64,000 nt of DNA from Histoplasma ohiense (taxonomy: Eukaryota; Ascomycota; Eurotiomycetes; Onygenales; Ajellomycetaceae). Shown here in pieces: positions 11,948 to 24,700 of this stretch (its first letter is position 1; every line of letters begins with the position of its first letter). The notes below the pieces were generated by a model that was not told the origin of the DNA, did no database searches, and was given only the letters and a program-made list of their open reading frames with translations. The DNA is taken from contig JAEVHH010000001.1 of NCBI GenBank assembly GCA_017607445.1, positions 3,534,001 to 3,598,000 of the forward strand, in the 5' to 3' direction. The position numbers and the translations under genes were made by a program.

Positions 11948-12622
11948 AAACCAGCATGATAAGCTCATCTGTTTCAACTAGCTGTGGTGTAATCAGTACA
12001 GTCTGTATGCTGACTCAGTTGATATGCTCTCAGCTGCAGATATGCACTCTTCTTCTCCCTTCTCACTGCTCTCTCTGTCTCTCTTCACTTCTTTTCTCTC
12101 ATGACCTTCTTCAGTGCTCTCTCCTCTCTCTCCCCCCAGACTTGTGCTGGGTCACATGACTGCAAGATGTCACAGAGGGCACAGTCTTTTCTTCACTTTT
12201 TTCTTTATTTTTCTTTTCAGAACACTCACTTTTTCTCTTTTTTTTTGTCTATCTTATCTGTCTTTTCTCTGCTGTTAGAAGCACAGACAGTTCTTGGATC
12301 AACTGAGAGAGTTATCCCTCTCCATTCACTGTAAAGCCTTCCAGACACAGCAGCAGTGGTTTTCCTTGGAAACCACACTATAGCTCCACCATGAATGATC
12401 ATACATCAGATCAGAAGTGAATGTGCAGCTCAGTAAAATCCTTTTCAATGAACTGAGTCTTCTCAAGAGTTGCCATCTGAATTCTGTTTTCTTTCTCTCT
12501 GTGTACATAGAAATCTCTTCAGCATAGCATGTCTCCATGCCCTTTAGAAGGCTTCTGAAACACAGGCACTGCCCGTGTTTTCTCCGGGACGGTAAACCAA
12601 TACAAACAAACAAACAAACAAA
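11948..12622 (+). other. L1a 3' UTR and CAAA tail
   Basis: No coding signal. It is C/T-rich from 12030 to 12290. The last 50 bp before the tail (12570-12600) keep three CG dinucleotides (GCCCGTG, CTCCGGG, GACGGT), unlike the rest of the LINE. The tail is about five copies of CAAA. The minus-strand frame at 12326-12625 reads partly through the tail and is not a gene. Confidence 0.8.
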
Positions 12623-12635
12623 CACTCAAGTGTGT

Positions 12636-12945
12636 TGTTACCAGTTCTTACATCTGAGTGCATTGTTTACAGACCTGAGTGTCTAGTTGTTACAAGAGAT
12701 CTCTTGTGAGTCTGAGTGCTCTTATCATTAGTTATATAGACTGTTGTGTCTAAGTGTCTGAAACACAATTGACTGTGTTCTACAAGGTCTGAGTGTCTAT
12801 GAACTGTAACACTGTGAATAGTGTTCACAAAGAAGCTTGATCAAGCTTAGCACTGCAACACTGTGAATAGTGTCTGTGAGAGAACTGAGTGTCTACAAGT
12901 ATTCCTTTTCTTTTTTTTTATTATTATATGTTCTTAGATATTGAA
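12636..12945 (+). promoter_or_regulatory. G2 leader with two 16-bp palindromes and hairpins
   Basis: This untranslated leader holds the perfect palindromes ACAAGAGATCTCTTGT (12692-12707) and AAGCTTGATCAAGCTT (12833-12848). On both sides of the second is a copy of AACACTGTGAATAGTGT, itself an inverted repeat (AACACT/AGTGTT). The start of the leader (4470-4564 plus here) has direct repeats of CTGAGTGTGTTGTTATCAGTTCTTACA type. Palindromes in stem-loops of retroelement leaders often serve RNA dimerisation or packaging; that is an inference here. Confidence 0.6.
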
Positions 12946-15900
12946 ATGAACTATGAGCAATTCTACAAACATCTACTGCATTCAAATGCAGTGGACAACA
13001 ACTTAGATCTATAAAGCATTCTTCAGCAACAGATGCTACAGATGACTGAATTGCAATGACAACTTGCTGAAATGAGCACTTCTGTATTCACTGTTCCTTC
13101 TACACCCACATCTCATGAAAAGCCTTCAAGAGAGAAGCTCTCAATCCTCAACAAATATGAGAGAGATCTAGCACTCTATCTCACATGGAAGTCAAAAGTG
13201 AACACCAAATTGAACATTGACAGACAAGCAATAGGCTCACTATCCAACCAAGTGTGGTATATTCATAGCAGATTGGATGGCAATGTGTTAGCAAAATTCC
13301 AACCCTGAATGAGTCATTGTCAGAATCATCAGTGTATGTCAGAGTTAGTCTTTCAACAACTTGACTCTCTCTTTCTTGATTCTACACTTCAAGCCAAGGC
13401 ATTAGACTGGCTTAATCAGACTTGTTAGATGGATGTTGTGTTGGCAACTTATCTTTCTGAATTCAACTGCAAGCTTCTAGAAGCAGATGGGCAAGACTGA
13501 AACAATGCTGTCAAGATCAACATACTGTTCAAGAATTTGAACTTTCAGTTGCATAACTGAAGTATAGAGTGTCTGAAGCTCTCAATATACAGTGAATTCT
13601 GTGCTGATCTTTGTCTGTTGAACAATGATCTGTCTCAGTTCTGCATGCTTCAAAATCACAGAGGATTCTGCTGAACAAATATATACATCTCAAACTGCTC
13701 TGCAGCACCCCCCACCTTCAAACCAGAATCAATGAACTGAGTCCCACACATAAATACAAGTTGCTCAAGGATCTTCAATGTCTCAGAGAAGAACACTGCT
13801 GACTGAATTGTCAGAGAAGTCTGCATACACTGCAACAAGTCAGAGCACTTTGCAAATCAATGTTCAAATACAATCATCTCAAGTAAACCCCTCATGCACA
13901 TAAACACTGCATCGCCTGTGGATAGGCAAGAACAGGGAAAAGATGAGCTCTCACTCTAAAATGTGAATGAGAGCTCAAGGAGCAGAAAGCTAGCTGGAGA
14001 TTCAAGCAGAAGATACAAGCAGATGCAATCATGATCTCTGTCATTGTAAATAGCCTAGTCAATGTATGAGCAATGATAGACAGTGGTTTCCTTCATTATA
14101 CTCTTATAGACATTCAGCTGATCAAGAAGCATAAGCTTCAGTGTATCCTCTTTCTCAAGCTGTGTAAGCTCAGTGGATTTGATGGCTTCAGAGGATCAGC
14201 CTTCTACAACATGATAAGATTTAATGTCAATGTAGAAGGATATGAGAAAAAGAATGTATATATATATGAAATACAAGATCTTGAGTACAATCTAATGCTC
14301 AGTCTATCATGACTCACAGAATTTGAAACCTTGTTGAATGCATGCAACTGCTGTCTTATTTTCCCAGAAGGCAACTGTGTTTATAAGAAGGATGTCAATA
14401 GAACCACTGATCTCACCCAGATATCAGTGGAAGTGTACAAACTACTAACCCATCAAGCACATGAGAAGAAGAACATCCAAGTGTTTGCTGCTAGTATAAT
14501 GAATATCAAAAAAGTGTTAGAAAAGTTAGAACCCAAAGACTTCAAGAAACTGTGCAAGAAACTATTCAAATTGTACAAAGACTTCACAGATATATTCAAT
14601 GAAAAAGAAACTGAAAAGCTTCCCTCTTACTGAGAACTCAGTATAGATCATATGATTGAGCTCATTAAGAAAGATGATAAGAATCTGCAACTGCTCTGAG
14701 ATTCTCTCTACAGCATGTTGTGCAATGAGCTCTTTGTTCTATAAAAAACACTCAATGAATTACTGAACAAAGGCTTCATTTGTGTTAGCAACTCACCCAC
14801 TGCAGCATCTGTACTGTTTGCAAAGAAACCAGGAGAAGGCTTACAATTCTGCATTGACTATCAAGAACTCAACAAGATTACACAGAAGAACTGATACTCT
14901 CTCTCACTCATCAACAAAACACTCAAATAAATAGAAAAAGCAAAATAATTTATGAAGCTTGACATCTCTGCAGCCTTCTATAAGATAAGAATTAATGAAG
15001 ATGATGAATGACTAACCACTTTTCATATGTGTTACAGATTATACAAATGGACAGTGACCCTCTTTGAATTAGTGAACACTCTGAGCATGTTTCAGAAATA
15101 CATTAACTGAGCTCTATGAGACCTGCTCAATGAGATTGCCTCAGTGTATATAGATGATATTCTGATCTTCACTGATGAACTGCTCACTGAGCACTGCAAG
15201 CATGTATGACAAGTGCTTGACTGCCTATGTAAAGCTGGACTGTAAGTGAACATTGACAAATGCAACTTCAAGATCAAGTCTATAATCTATCTAGAATTCA
15301 TCATTGAAGCTGAAAAAGATGTACACATGGATTCTAAGAAGGTGGAAGCAATTCTCAACTGAAAGACATCAGTCTCAGTAAAAGAGACTAGAAGCTTTCT
15401 AGAATTCATCATCTTCTATTAAAGATTCATCAAAGACTTCTCTGATATTGTACAATCACTGATGAATCTGACCTGGAAAGACACTGTATTCCAATGGACT
15501 GATGAAGCAGACACAGCATTCAAAAAGCTGAAGCATATATTCACAAGCACTTCAATGCTGCAATCATTCAATTCAGATAAGCATATGATTCTCAAAACAG
15601 ATGTCTTGGGTTATGTAGTAGATGAGACACTAATACAATATGATAATGAAGATGTTCTATGATTCTGTGTCTTCATTTTGAAAAAGATGTCACCCACTGA
15701 ATGCAACTATGAGATCTATGACAAGGAGCTTCTAGTGATCATATAATGTCTCAAAGAATGAGAGTCCAAACTTATGAGTGTTAAGAAGTTTGAGATTGTT
15801 ATCAATCATAAGAACTTAGAATACTTCACAATTACTTATAAACTCACTGAGAGACATATGTGTTGGTCATTGTTTCTTAGCCATTTTTCATTCACAATTT

Positions 15901-17578
15901 ATTATTGATCTGGAGTAGAGAACATCTTTGTGGATGCTCTGTTCTGCTGAGAACAAAATATGCTATCTGATGATCTAGATGACAGATGAAAACACTGAGA
16001 GTATTGATTAATCAATCTCATAATCATAGAAAGTTCTATGCAATCAGATGAATCTCATGTACATATCAATCAGTTCCAAGCTCAAGAACCCTCACTCAAA
16101 GAACAATGAAGACTAGTGACAGAAGCAGATGAATTCTGACAGCAAGCTGCTGAAGCTGTATGAAGTAAAACATCTTGATTCCCTGCAGATGTATACTCAA
16201 GAACAGATATCTCAGCATGTTCAATTGATGATGACAACTGCTTACACTTTCAAGATAGATGATGAGTCCCCAATTCAGAATCTCTATGAACACAGATCAT
16301 ACAAGAAATTCATGACTTGCTGATGACTGAGCACTCAGAACACAAAATCATGTACAACATTGTTGCTCAAGAATTCTACTGATCAGATATGTTGAAAGAC
16401 ATATGCTGGTTCATACACAACTGTGATTGCTGTGGCTCAGTGATGATATGATGTGAATACTGAAAAGGGATGCTGAAGCCTCTATCTGTCTCCAACTGAA
16501 CTTGGTGTGATATAGCTATTGATTTTGCAGTTTTCTTATCTGAAAGTGGAGATTCTACAAACATTCTAGTCATTGTTGACTGACTCAGCAAGGGTGTAAT
16601 ACTACAGCTCTGTGACAAGATGAATGCTGAAGTAGTTGCAGATGCCTTTGTCAGAAGTCTATTCTATCATATACACAGCCTGTCTTCATTCATTGTGTCA
16701 AATAGAGACAGTCAATTCATCAGCACACTCTGAGTCTGTGTATGCTAATTATTAAGAATTGAATGAAAGTTATCAATGATGTACCACTCAGAGACTGATG
16801 AAGCTACTGAGAGAATGATACAAATGATAAAGAACATTCTCTGTAAGTTCTGCAATTACACACAAGACAACTGAAGCAATCTGCTGTCACACACTGAGAT
16901 TGTGATTAACAGTTGAGATTTTGCTATGACAGATGTAAGTCTATTCTTTCTTCTACATGAATACAACTTAGAGATTCTGAACTTCTCTGAGACTCTCTGA
17001 GAAACTGCACACATCTGCAGCCTCATACAGATGACAGAGAACATTGTGAGCAAGCTGAAGAAAGCTCATGAATGAACAGAAGCTTCAATGATCAGTGCTC
17101 AGCAAGATTACAAAAATCAAATGAACATCAGAAGAAGTTCTGTGACTCAATACTATATAGAAGACAAAGTCTGACTGAATCTCAAGAACATAAGAATGGA
17201 CCACTTCTTGTGTATACTAGATTATCATCATGCCAAGTATACAGTGAAGAAAGTGCTAGACACACATGATTATTGACTCAACACTCTGTCTGACATTCAT
17301 GATGTCTTTCATATGAACCTGCTCCAACCTGCGGCTGAGGATCCATTCCCCTCACAGAGAATTTTCAATTGACAGCCACTCATCATTGTAGAAGAAGACA
17401 ATGAACTTGAGTGGAAAATCAAAGCAATTCTTGATAATAGAATCAACCACCACTGCTGCAAATATCTCATCAAATGGGTAGGATATGATTGTCTGATCTG
17501 GGAACCCACATCTGTCTTGAAGAACACCACCACTCTTGACATCTATGAGTTCTCACTCATCTCAGTAGAGGGGGATAA
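12946..17578 (+). pseudogene. G2 Gag-Pol (Gag, protease, RT, RNase H, integrase, chromodomain)
   Basis: Complete but decayed chromovirus polyprotein from the ATG at 12946. Features in order: Gag with a CCHC knuckle near 13820-13862; protease DSG near 14080; RT with YIDD near 15148-15160 and a well-kept FQWTDEAD segment near 15490; RNase H 15560-15900; integrase with an H2C2 remnant near 16410-16440 and the catalytic core 16480-16800; and a C-terminal chromodomain at about 17398-17556 with KWVGYD and WEP still readable. The chromodomain would steer integration to marked chromatin. The polypurine tract follows at once and the 3' LTR starts at 17579. The breaks are nearly all TGA. Confidence 0.92.
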
Positions 17579-18175
17579 TGTGACAGATTAGCATCTGTTA
17601 GTAATTAACTTACACAATCAACTCTTCTTCTGCATCTGCTTGTTTCTGACTGTTGTGATCTTGTGTAATCCTTGATGTTCTTCCACTCCATGCTTCACAT
17701 TTATGTAGTTTCTAATGATTCTTCTGTGTAGCTCTTAATGTTCTTCTACTCTGTGCTCTGTGCTTGTGTAGTCTCTAATGATTCTTCTGTGTAGCTTCTT
17801 ATGTTCCTCTGCTCTGTGTTCTGTGCTTGTGTAGTTTCTAATGATTCTTCTGTGTAGCTTCTTATGTTCTTCTGCTCTGTGTTCCACACTTATGTAGTCT
17901 CTAATGATTTTTTCATGTAGCTCTCAATGATTCCTCCACCTCATGTTCTGTGCTTGTGTAACTTCTAATGATTCTTATGTGTATCTCTTAATGTTCTTCT
18001 GCTCTGTGCTTCACTGTGAAGCAGCTTCTGATATTCTTCCACTCTGAACTTTTCTCTATAAGAATCCTCTTTGTACAATCTTTTCTTCTGATTTCTTTTC
18101 TCTTTCTTTCCTTAATCAATTTGTAATCTGTAATTAGAATAGTACCAAATCGTTAATCGAAGTACGCCCGTTACA
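17579..18175 (+). repeat. G2 3' LTR (597 bp)
   Basis: Same length as the 5' LTR and same ends (TGTGAC...CGCCCGTTACA). It carries AATCAATTTGTAA at the same place, matching the G2 primer-binding site. The last 30 bp keep the CGs in CGTTAATCGAAGTACGCCCG. Confidence 0.95.
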
Positions 18176-19169
18176 TCAGCAAGGGTGTAATACTACATCT
18201 CTGTGACAAAATGAACACTGAAGTAGTTGCAGATGTCTTTGTCAGAAGCTCATTCTATCATATACACAGTTTGTCTTCATTCATTGTGTCAGATAGAGAC
18301 AGTCAATTCATCAGCACACTCTGAGTCTGTGTATGTCAATTACTAAGAATTGAACAAAAGTTATCAACAGCATATCACTCAGAGACTGATGAAGCTATTG
18401 AGAGAATGATACAAACAGTAAAAAACATTCTTCATAAGTTCTGCAATTATGCACAAGACAACTGAAACAATCTGCTGCTATTCACTGAGATTGTAATTAA
18501 CAGTCAAGATTTTGCTACAACAGATGTAAGCTCATTCTTTCTTCTATATAGATATAACTTAGAGATTCTGAACTTTCTCAAGACTCTCTGAGAAACCACA
18601 CACATCTGCAGTTCCATACAGACAGCAGAGAATATCATGAGTAAGTTGAAGAAAGTTCACAAATGAACAGAAGCTTCAATAATCAGCACTCAGTAAGATT
18701 ATAAGAATCAAACAAACATCAGAAAGAGTTCTGCAATTCAATATCATATAGAAGACAAAATCTGATTGAATCTTAAGAACATAAAAATGAACTGTCTCTT
18801 ACATACATTAGATTATCATCACATCAAATATACAGTGAAGAAAATGCTAGACACACATGATTATCAACTCAACATCTCATCTGACATTCACAATGTCTTT
18901 CATATGAACCTGCTCCAACTCATGGCTGAGGATTCATTCCTCTCACAGAGAACCTTCAATTGACAGCCATTCATCATTGTAGAAGAAAACAATAAACTCA
19001 AGTGGAAAATTGAAGCAATTCTTGACAATAGAATCAATCATCATCACTATAAATATCTTGTCAAATGAATTGAATACAATCATCTGATCTGAGAATTCAT
19101 ATCTGTCTTGAAGAACACTGTCACTCTCAACATCTATGAGTTCTCACTCACTCTGATAGAGGGGGATAA
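18176..19169 (+). pseudogene. G1 Pol, second part (integrase core to chromodomain)
   Basis: Continues the G1 integrase after the G2 insertion, starting with the duplicated TCAGC and then AAGGGTGTAATACTAC as in G2 at 16588. It holds the rest of the DDE core (SDRDSQF near 18288-18306), the integrase C-terminal region, and a decayed chromodomain (about 18990-19150). The polypurine tract ATAGAGGGGGATAA lies just before the LTR. It has more Lys/Ile/Asn replacements than G2, so it is the more decayed copy. Confidence 0.9.
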
Positions 19170-19703
19170 TGTGATGAGTTAGCATTTGTTAGTAATTAAC
19201 TTATACAATCAACTTCTCTTCTGCACTCACTTATTTCTGACTGTTGTGATCTTGTGTAATTCTCAATGTTCTTTCACTCTGTGCTCTGTGCTTATATAGT
19301 TTCTAATGATTCTTCTGTATAGTTCTTAACATTCTTTCACTTCATGCTCTGCATTTGTATAGTCTCTAACAATTCTTCTATATAGCTTCTTACATTCTCT
19401 CACTCTGTGTTCTGTACTTGTATAGTCTCTAACAATTCTTTCATGTAGCTCTTAATGATTTCTCCATCCCACATTCTGTGCTTGTGTAGCTTCTAACAAT
19501 TCTTATATGTATCTTTTAATATTCTTCTGCTCTGCACTTCACTGTGGAGCAGCTTCTGATATTCTTTCACTCTGAACTGTTCTCTATAAGAACCCTCTTC
19601 ATACAACCTTTTCTTCTGATTTCTTTTCTCTTTCTTTTCTTAATCAATTCATAATCTGTAATTAGGATAGTATCAAATCGTTAATCAAAGTACGCTCGTT
19701 ACA
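19170..19703 (+). repeat. G1 3' LTR (534 bp)
   Basis: Family A LTR one 63-bp unit shorter than that of G2. It carries AATCAATTCATAA instead of AATCAATTTGTAA at the self-priming site, so the unseen G1 primer-binding site should read TTATGAATTGATT. The first bases of its right flank (ATCAG, 19704-19708) should be the target duplication. Confidence 0.93.
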
Positions 19704-20049
19704 ATCAGCAAGATAATTGAATAGAATGAATTCTTCTGATGCAATGAGCATATAACAATGTCTTTCACACATTGATAAAAATGACATCATCTGAAGCAAT
19801 GATCGGCTGACCAACTGAACTTTGCATAGATGTGAAACCCCCAAGCACAGATGCATCAAAATCAGTGATAGAACAAGTGAAATGGATGAAGCAAGTGGAG
19901 AATAAGATCTGAGAATGTCTGGAAGCTGTCAAAGCAGCTGAGAAAAAGTATTACAATCAGTGTCACATATCAAAAAGCTTTAAGATAGGGGACTGGGTAA
20001 TGCTGTGTGCAAAAAATATATCCATCTTGCAACTCTCACTCAAACTAGA
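19704..20049 (+). pseudogene. Family C chromovirus, integrase C-terminal part
   Basis: A third Ty3/gypsy family. The frame reads through AYNNVFHTLIKMT...SEAMIG (end of the catalytic domain), then KQVENKI and AEKKYYNQCHI, and the GPY/F-like module FKIGDWVMLCAKNI. It is cut by B1 after CTAGA (20045-20049), and the same frame resumes at 27487 once a single CTAGA is kept (KLD then H-x-F). The upstream part lies left of the window, beyond G1, which inserted here. Confidence 0.85.
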
Positions 20050-20315
20050 TGTAATGCACTCGTTTATTATTTCCTTATTATCTTCGCTTATTCTTACCTC
20101 TTTCCATTATACTCTCGCTACTGCTATTTCTATATGTATATATATATCGATGTATGTATTTCGCACATCTTCTTTCTCTTTCTTTTCTTCCTTAGTGATT
20201 AGCTATGCTACATTATGCTACTATACTATATTACTCTACAATATATTACTATTATCTCCACTACACTATAAACTATCTTCTACTGTTACTCTTCACACTG
20301 TCACTACACCTCACA
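20050..20315 (+). repeat. B1 5' LTR (266 bp)
   Basis: Begins TGTAATGCACTCG and ends CACCTCACA. It keeps several CGs (ACTCG, TTCGC, CTCGC, ATCGATG). It contains AGTGATTAG near 20197, the reverse complement of CTAATCACT at 20321-20329 just after the LTR: a possible 9-nt self-priming pair. Confidence 0.93.
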
Positions 20316-20362
20316 GTTTCTAATCACTCAATCTTTGAGAGATGATCTGTTGAGTAATAGTC

Positions 20363-21700
20363 ATGGCCTCTACCCACAGCATCCACTGTACTTGTGCTAC
20401 TGCTGAACTCAAAGCAGCAAACACTATGAAAGAAAACTGTGAAACACACACTTCTGTCACTGAAAGTGTGCAACAAGCATCATCTTTCTCTATGGAATCA
20501 GACTCTGAGCATAGTTCAGAAGGGAATATCTCTTCTGAAGATCTCAGTGCAATTGAGACTGAGAAGATAGCTGTGATCAGAAGAATCAAAAAATTACAGA
20601 CTGAGAAAGAATTGTGAGAACTTCAACAGTAATGTGACACTTTACTACAAGAATTGAATGAAACAATTCCAGCCATCTGAAATATACTAGAAGCACATCC
20701 GAACCACAGTAGAGATGCAACTAGTGTGAATGATAACTGTGATAACATCACAAATATTCTCAGATCACTGAAAGCCACACTACAAGTGCTCAACATCTTA
20801 GTGAAAAGTGCTGTGACTACTGTCAGTGAAAGATGTAGTTGAGTACTACTTTGGCAATTAGAACTTTGAGATTCTGGCATGAGTGGTCACTCTTCTCAGA
20901 GAGATGTGGAAAAGTTCTGAGATCAAAGCATAAAAGAATTCAAAAACTTTGTTACAGCTGCTATTGCTTTCCATATCAGTGATCTTGATTACTACAATGA
21001 ACACAATCATCAAAAGATCATTGAAGCTGTTACTCATTTCAATGTTGAGATGCAACAATGTTGATATCAACATACATATGATATGCAGACTTTGCCACCA
21101 TGGGAAGAATTTGTTAGTTGAATGTAATGTCAAGTCACTGATTCAGATAGAAGTTTCTGAGATGCTGATAGACAGTACTGAAAAACAGAGCAACAAGAAG
21201 ATCAGACAGTTCAACAATTTGCTTCACACTTACAATCAATTGAAGAGTGTCTGCAGCATTCTTATAGCAAATACCATCAGAAATCACACCTCTATATGAA
21301 AGTTCTACCTTTCATTTGCTGAGAATTCAACAAATATACAATCAAATTGAAAGAGTTAAGCTATGATACCACTCTACATAAACTTGCAATGACAGAATCG
21401 AATCTGTCAGAGAGATGGAAGAAGCTTAAAGAGAAGTCAAATTTCAAAAACCCCACTCAAAACTTTAACAACAGAAATAATGCTGATAATAGATCACAAA
21501 ACAAACACAGATGAAATGACACTACAAAGTTCAATGACTTCATCTGATCAAAATATTGCTGTTATTGCAAGCAACCAGGACATACCATCAATTCATGTTT
21601 CAAATGACTCAAAGATGAATCCAAAAACACCAAGTCTGACTCAAAACTCAATATGAAAGACACAAAGAACTTGAAGAACTCAAAAAACACTTAAGACATG
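20363..21700 (+). pseudogene. B1 Gag
   Basis: The ATG at 20363 opens 84 readable codons: a Ser/Glu-rich acidic segment, then a coiled-coil-like ETEKIAVIRRIKKLQTEKEL. The frame then continues through TGA breaks to a CCHC zinc knuckle at 21557-21598 (C-x2-C-x4-H-x4-C, around QPGHTINSC), the nucleic-acid-binding end of Gag. B2 aligns over the whole length. The Gag/Pol boundary is not visible. Confidence 0.85.
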
Positions 21701-21779
21701 TCATCCAGCTCACAATGACAGTCATAAGTGTGGAAAGTTGATGCAAAAACATCTTAAACTTCACTGTCACAGTGGAACT

Positions 21780-24700
21780 CACTACATCTAAGAGTCTGCA
21801 AAAAGTGCTTGCACTAGTAGACTCTGAGTCAGAAGTGAACTGTGTCAATGAATTTTGAACAAAAGATCACAATCTAGAAGCTGCTCACTGCAAAATCAAA
21901 ATGATCAAGTCAATTGATGAATGCATAATGCACTCCTTTGAAGAGTATAACATTGCAACTACTGTCATTGATCACAAGAGTAATGCACAGCAGACATCTC
22001 ATTTCTTTCATATGATGAAGATGAAGAACTACAGTCTTGTATTAGAATTTCTTTGATTAAGACAAACAAATCCTCTTATAGATTGATCAGATGAACAATT
22101 CTTCTTTAGAAGCTCTGAAGATAAACAACAGTCTCAAATTATTTCTGAACAAGATGTCTTAGCTGAAGTTCTCACAGAAGCTAGAGTAGAAATGCTTGTA
22201 GTATTATCTACAGAACATTCAAAAGACTCAAAGCATGCTTCATGCATATTCTCAGCTGTGTATTCAGACTTGTCAACCAGTCTATCTGATTATGTCATGT
22301 CATATGCGCATATCTTCTCAGAAGAAGCTGCTATAAGCATGAAAAGATCAGAAGAGATGAAACACTACATAGATCTCAAGCCTGATGCACAATCTTCATT
22401 TATACTGATATACAATCTCTCTGAAACTGAGTTAGCTGTTCTAAGAGAATATTTAAAAAATGCATTAGATAAAGAGTGGATACAACTATTCAGTAGCTCA
22501 GCTGATGCACTGATTCTCTTTGTCCTCAAAAAAAATGATGAACTCCATCTTTGTGTAGACTATCAAGGATTAAATTGAATCATCATCAAGAATCAATATC
22601 CTCTATCTCTAATAAGTGAATTACTTGATAGGCTTTCAAAAGCCAAGATATTCACTAAGCTGAACCTTTGAGATGCCTACCACTGCATACTTATAGCAGC
22701 AAAAGACCATTGGAAAACAGTCTTTAGAATGAGATATAGACATTTTGAATATGTAGTTATATCATTTGAACTAGCTAATGCTTCAGCAATATTCCAAGCA
22801 TACATTAACAATGCCTTGTCTGATTTGTTGGATATATGTTGCATTGTCTATTTGGATGACATTCTCATATTCTCCAATTCAAAGCAGAAATATAAAGTGC
22901 ATGTTACTAAGATGCTAGAACATCTCAAGCATGTGAATCTATTTGCAAAACTCTCTAAGTGTGAATTTGAAGTGGACAAGATCTTGTTTCTGAGGTTTGT
23001 TATAGATACAAATGATGTTGAGATGAAGTTAGACAGAGTCTTCACTATTGTGAAATGATCTACATCTAAATCAATTAAAAAGGTTCAATTCTTCTTGAGC
23101 TTTGCTAATTTCTATCAGCAATTTATTAAGTCTTTCTCCTCTATTGCAGCCTCATTATTTGAACTTACAAAAGAGAGCAAGAAGGGGGAAAGAAAAGTCA
23201 CTTTTATATGAACAAAAGATGCTCAAAGCACTTTCAATGAGCTCAAATCACACTTTATGTGTGCTCCTCTATTAGCTCATTTTGACTCAGCTCAGTATAT
23301 TCAGATTGAATCTGATGCATTCACTTTTGCAGTTGCTGCTATTCTGTCACAGTTGCAGGATGATGAGCACTGACATTCAGTTGCCTTCTGATTAAGAAAG
23401 TTGATTGATGTGGAAACATGTTATGATACTCATGATAAAGAACTCTTGGCTATTGTAGCAGCATTTAAGAATTGAAGACACTATCTGAAAGAAAGTCAGT
23501 ATTCAATTCAAGTCTGATCTGATCATGCCAATCTGCAGTACTTTATGACAACTAAGAAACTGAACAGACATCAGATCAGATGAGTGAAAGCTTTATCTGC
23601 TTATGATTTTATATTACTGCACTGCTCTGAATCAAAGAATTCAGCTGATGAGCTCAGTCATCATGCAGACTACAGTGAGATCTATAATGGCCAAACTATA
23701 TTATTTACTCTGCAACAGAAGCTGAAACATGGAGTTAGACTAGACTGAGAAGCTGATACTTCTTTTCAAAATGATATTTCTTCTGATGTAGTCTGTGTAT
23801 GAATCTCTAATGAGCAAAATGCTTCTTTTAATGAGTGAAAAGCATTTCATATATTGATGTCTTCTATCTCTCATATAAACTCTTCCCCTCTGTTGTGTGT
23901 TGAGCAATATATGCCCCAGATTGCAGTCAATAAGACTATTCTTGAGGACTCAGCATATACAGAAATGTCTGAATCCTTCATCTCATTTCTGAATAAAGCA
24001 CAGAAGATTGATTCTTTTGCTGCTGAGCAAAGAAAGAAGATAAAAAAGAAGAATATAACTGTCACTGAAAATATACTATAGACAATTTCTGAGAATGATA
24101 TATTGCATGCTGATGATCATGTGTATGTCCCTCAACAAAAGACACTCATTGATGAAATTATCAGTGCAAACCATGATGATCCACAGAGGGGTCACTTTGA
24201 TATAAAAAAGTTCATAGACAGCATTCAGAACAAATACTATTGACATGAGCTAGTCAGAGATATCAAAGATTATATATCCACTTATGATACTTGTCAAAGA
24301 GTAAAGCCAAAACAGCACAGACAATATGAAGAATTGAATACAATTCTCTTATCATCAAATTCTTTTGAGTTCATTACTATAAATTTTATTACAGGCTTGC
24401 CAGCCTCTACATTTCTTCATCAAATCTACAATGCAATTTTAGTGATTGTGGATATATATACCAAGTTTACAATCTATATTCCTTGCACCAAAAACATTAC
24501 AGTCAACAAACTAGCAGAAATCATTTATACCAAATTCTATACAATTTACAGAGTACTCAAAAACCATATATTCAATCAAGATTCACTGTTTACAAGCCAT
24601 TATTGATCCATCTTTTGTTATATGCTAGACACACACCAGAAACTTTCAACAGCCTTTCACTCTCAAACAGATGGTCAAACAGAATGACAAAATCAAATCT

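Larger units (their letters stand above)
4565..12622 (+). mobile_element. L1a: full-length Tad-like LINE with two ORFs
   Basis: Non-LTR retrotransposon inserted in the G2 leader. Target duplication of 13 bp, CACCCAAGTGTGT at 4552-4564 and CACTCAAGTGTGT at 12623-12635 (one C/T difference). It has a 5' UTR of about 200 bp, ORF1 with zinc knuckles, ORF2 with APE-type endonuclease, RT and RNase H, a 3' UTR, and a tail of CAAA repeats (12603-12622). Without the hAT insertion (10094-11447) it is about 6.7 kb. ORF1 plus endonuclease plus RNase H fits the Tad1 clade of fungal LINEs. Confidence 0.93.
3873..18175 (+). mobile_element. G2: family A chromovirus, full length, carrying L1a
   Basis: Complete element with two 597-bp LTRs (3873-4469 and 17579-18175) and TSD TCAGC (3868-3872 and 18176-18180), inserted in the integrase region of G1. 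Its leader is split by LINE L1a (4565-12622), so the element proper is 3873-4564 plus 12636-18175, about 6.2 kb, the same as G7. A polypurine tract (AGAGGGGGATAA) abuts the 3' LTR. The LTRs begin TGTGAC and end TTACA. Confidence 0.95.

Noticed and set aside
11530..11949. A separate 139-codon gene
   Set aside because: Its first half aligns in position and sequence type with the C-terminal tail of Tad-like ORF2 and its second half is low-complexity repeat.
12326..12625. 99-codon minus-strand frame at the end of L1a
   Set aside because: Starts in the CAAA tail and covers the 3' UTR; no support from L1b, whose 3' end is not present.
20000..20323. Overlapping 107- and 65-codon frames
   Set aside because: They lie in the B1 5' LTR and recur in every B LTR; C/T-rich LTR sequence without stops, not genes.
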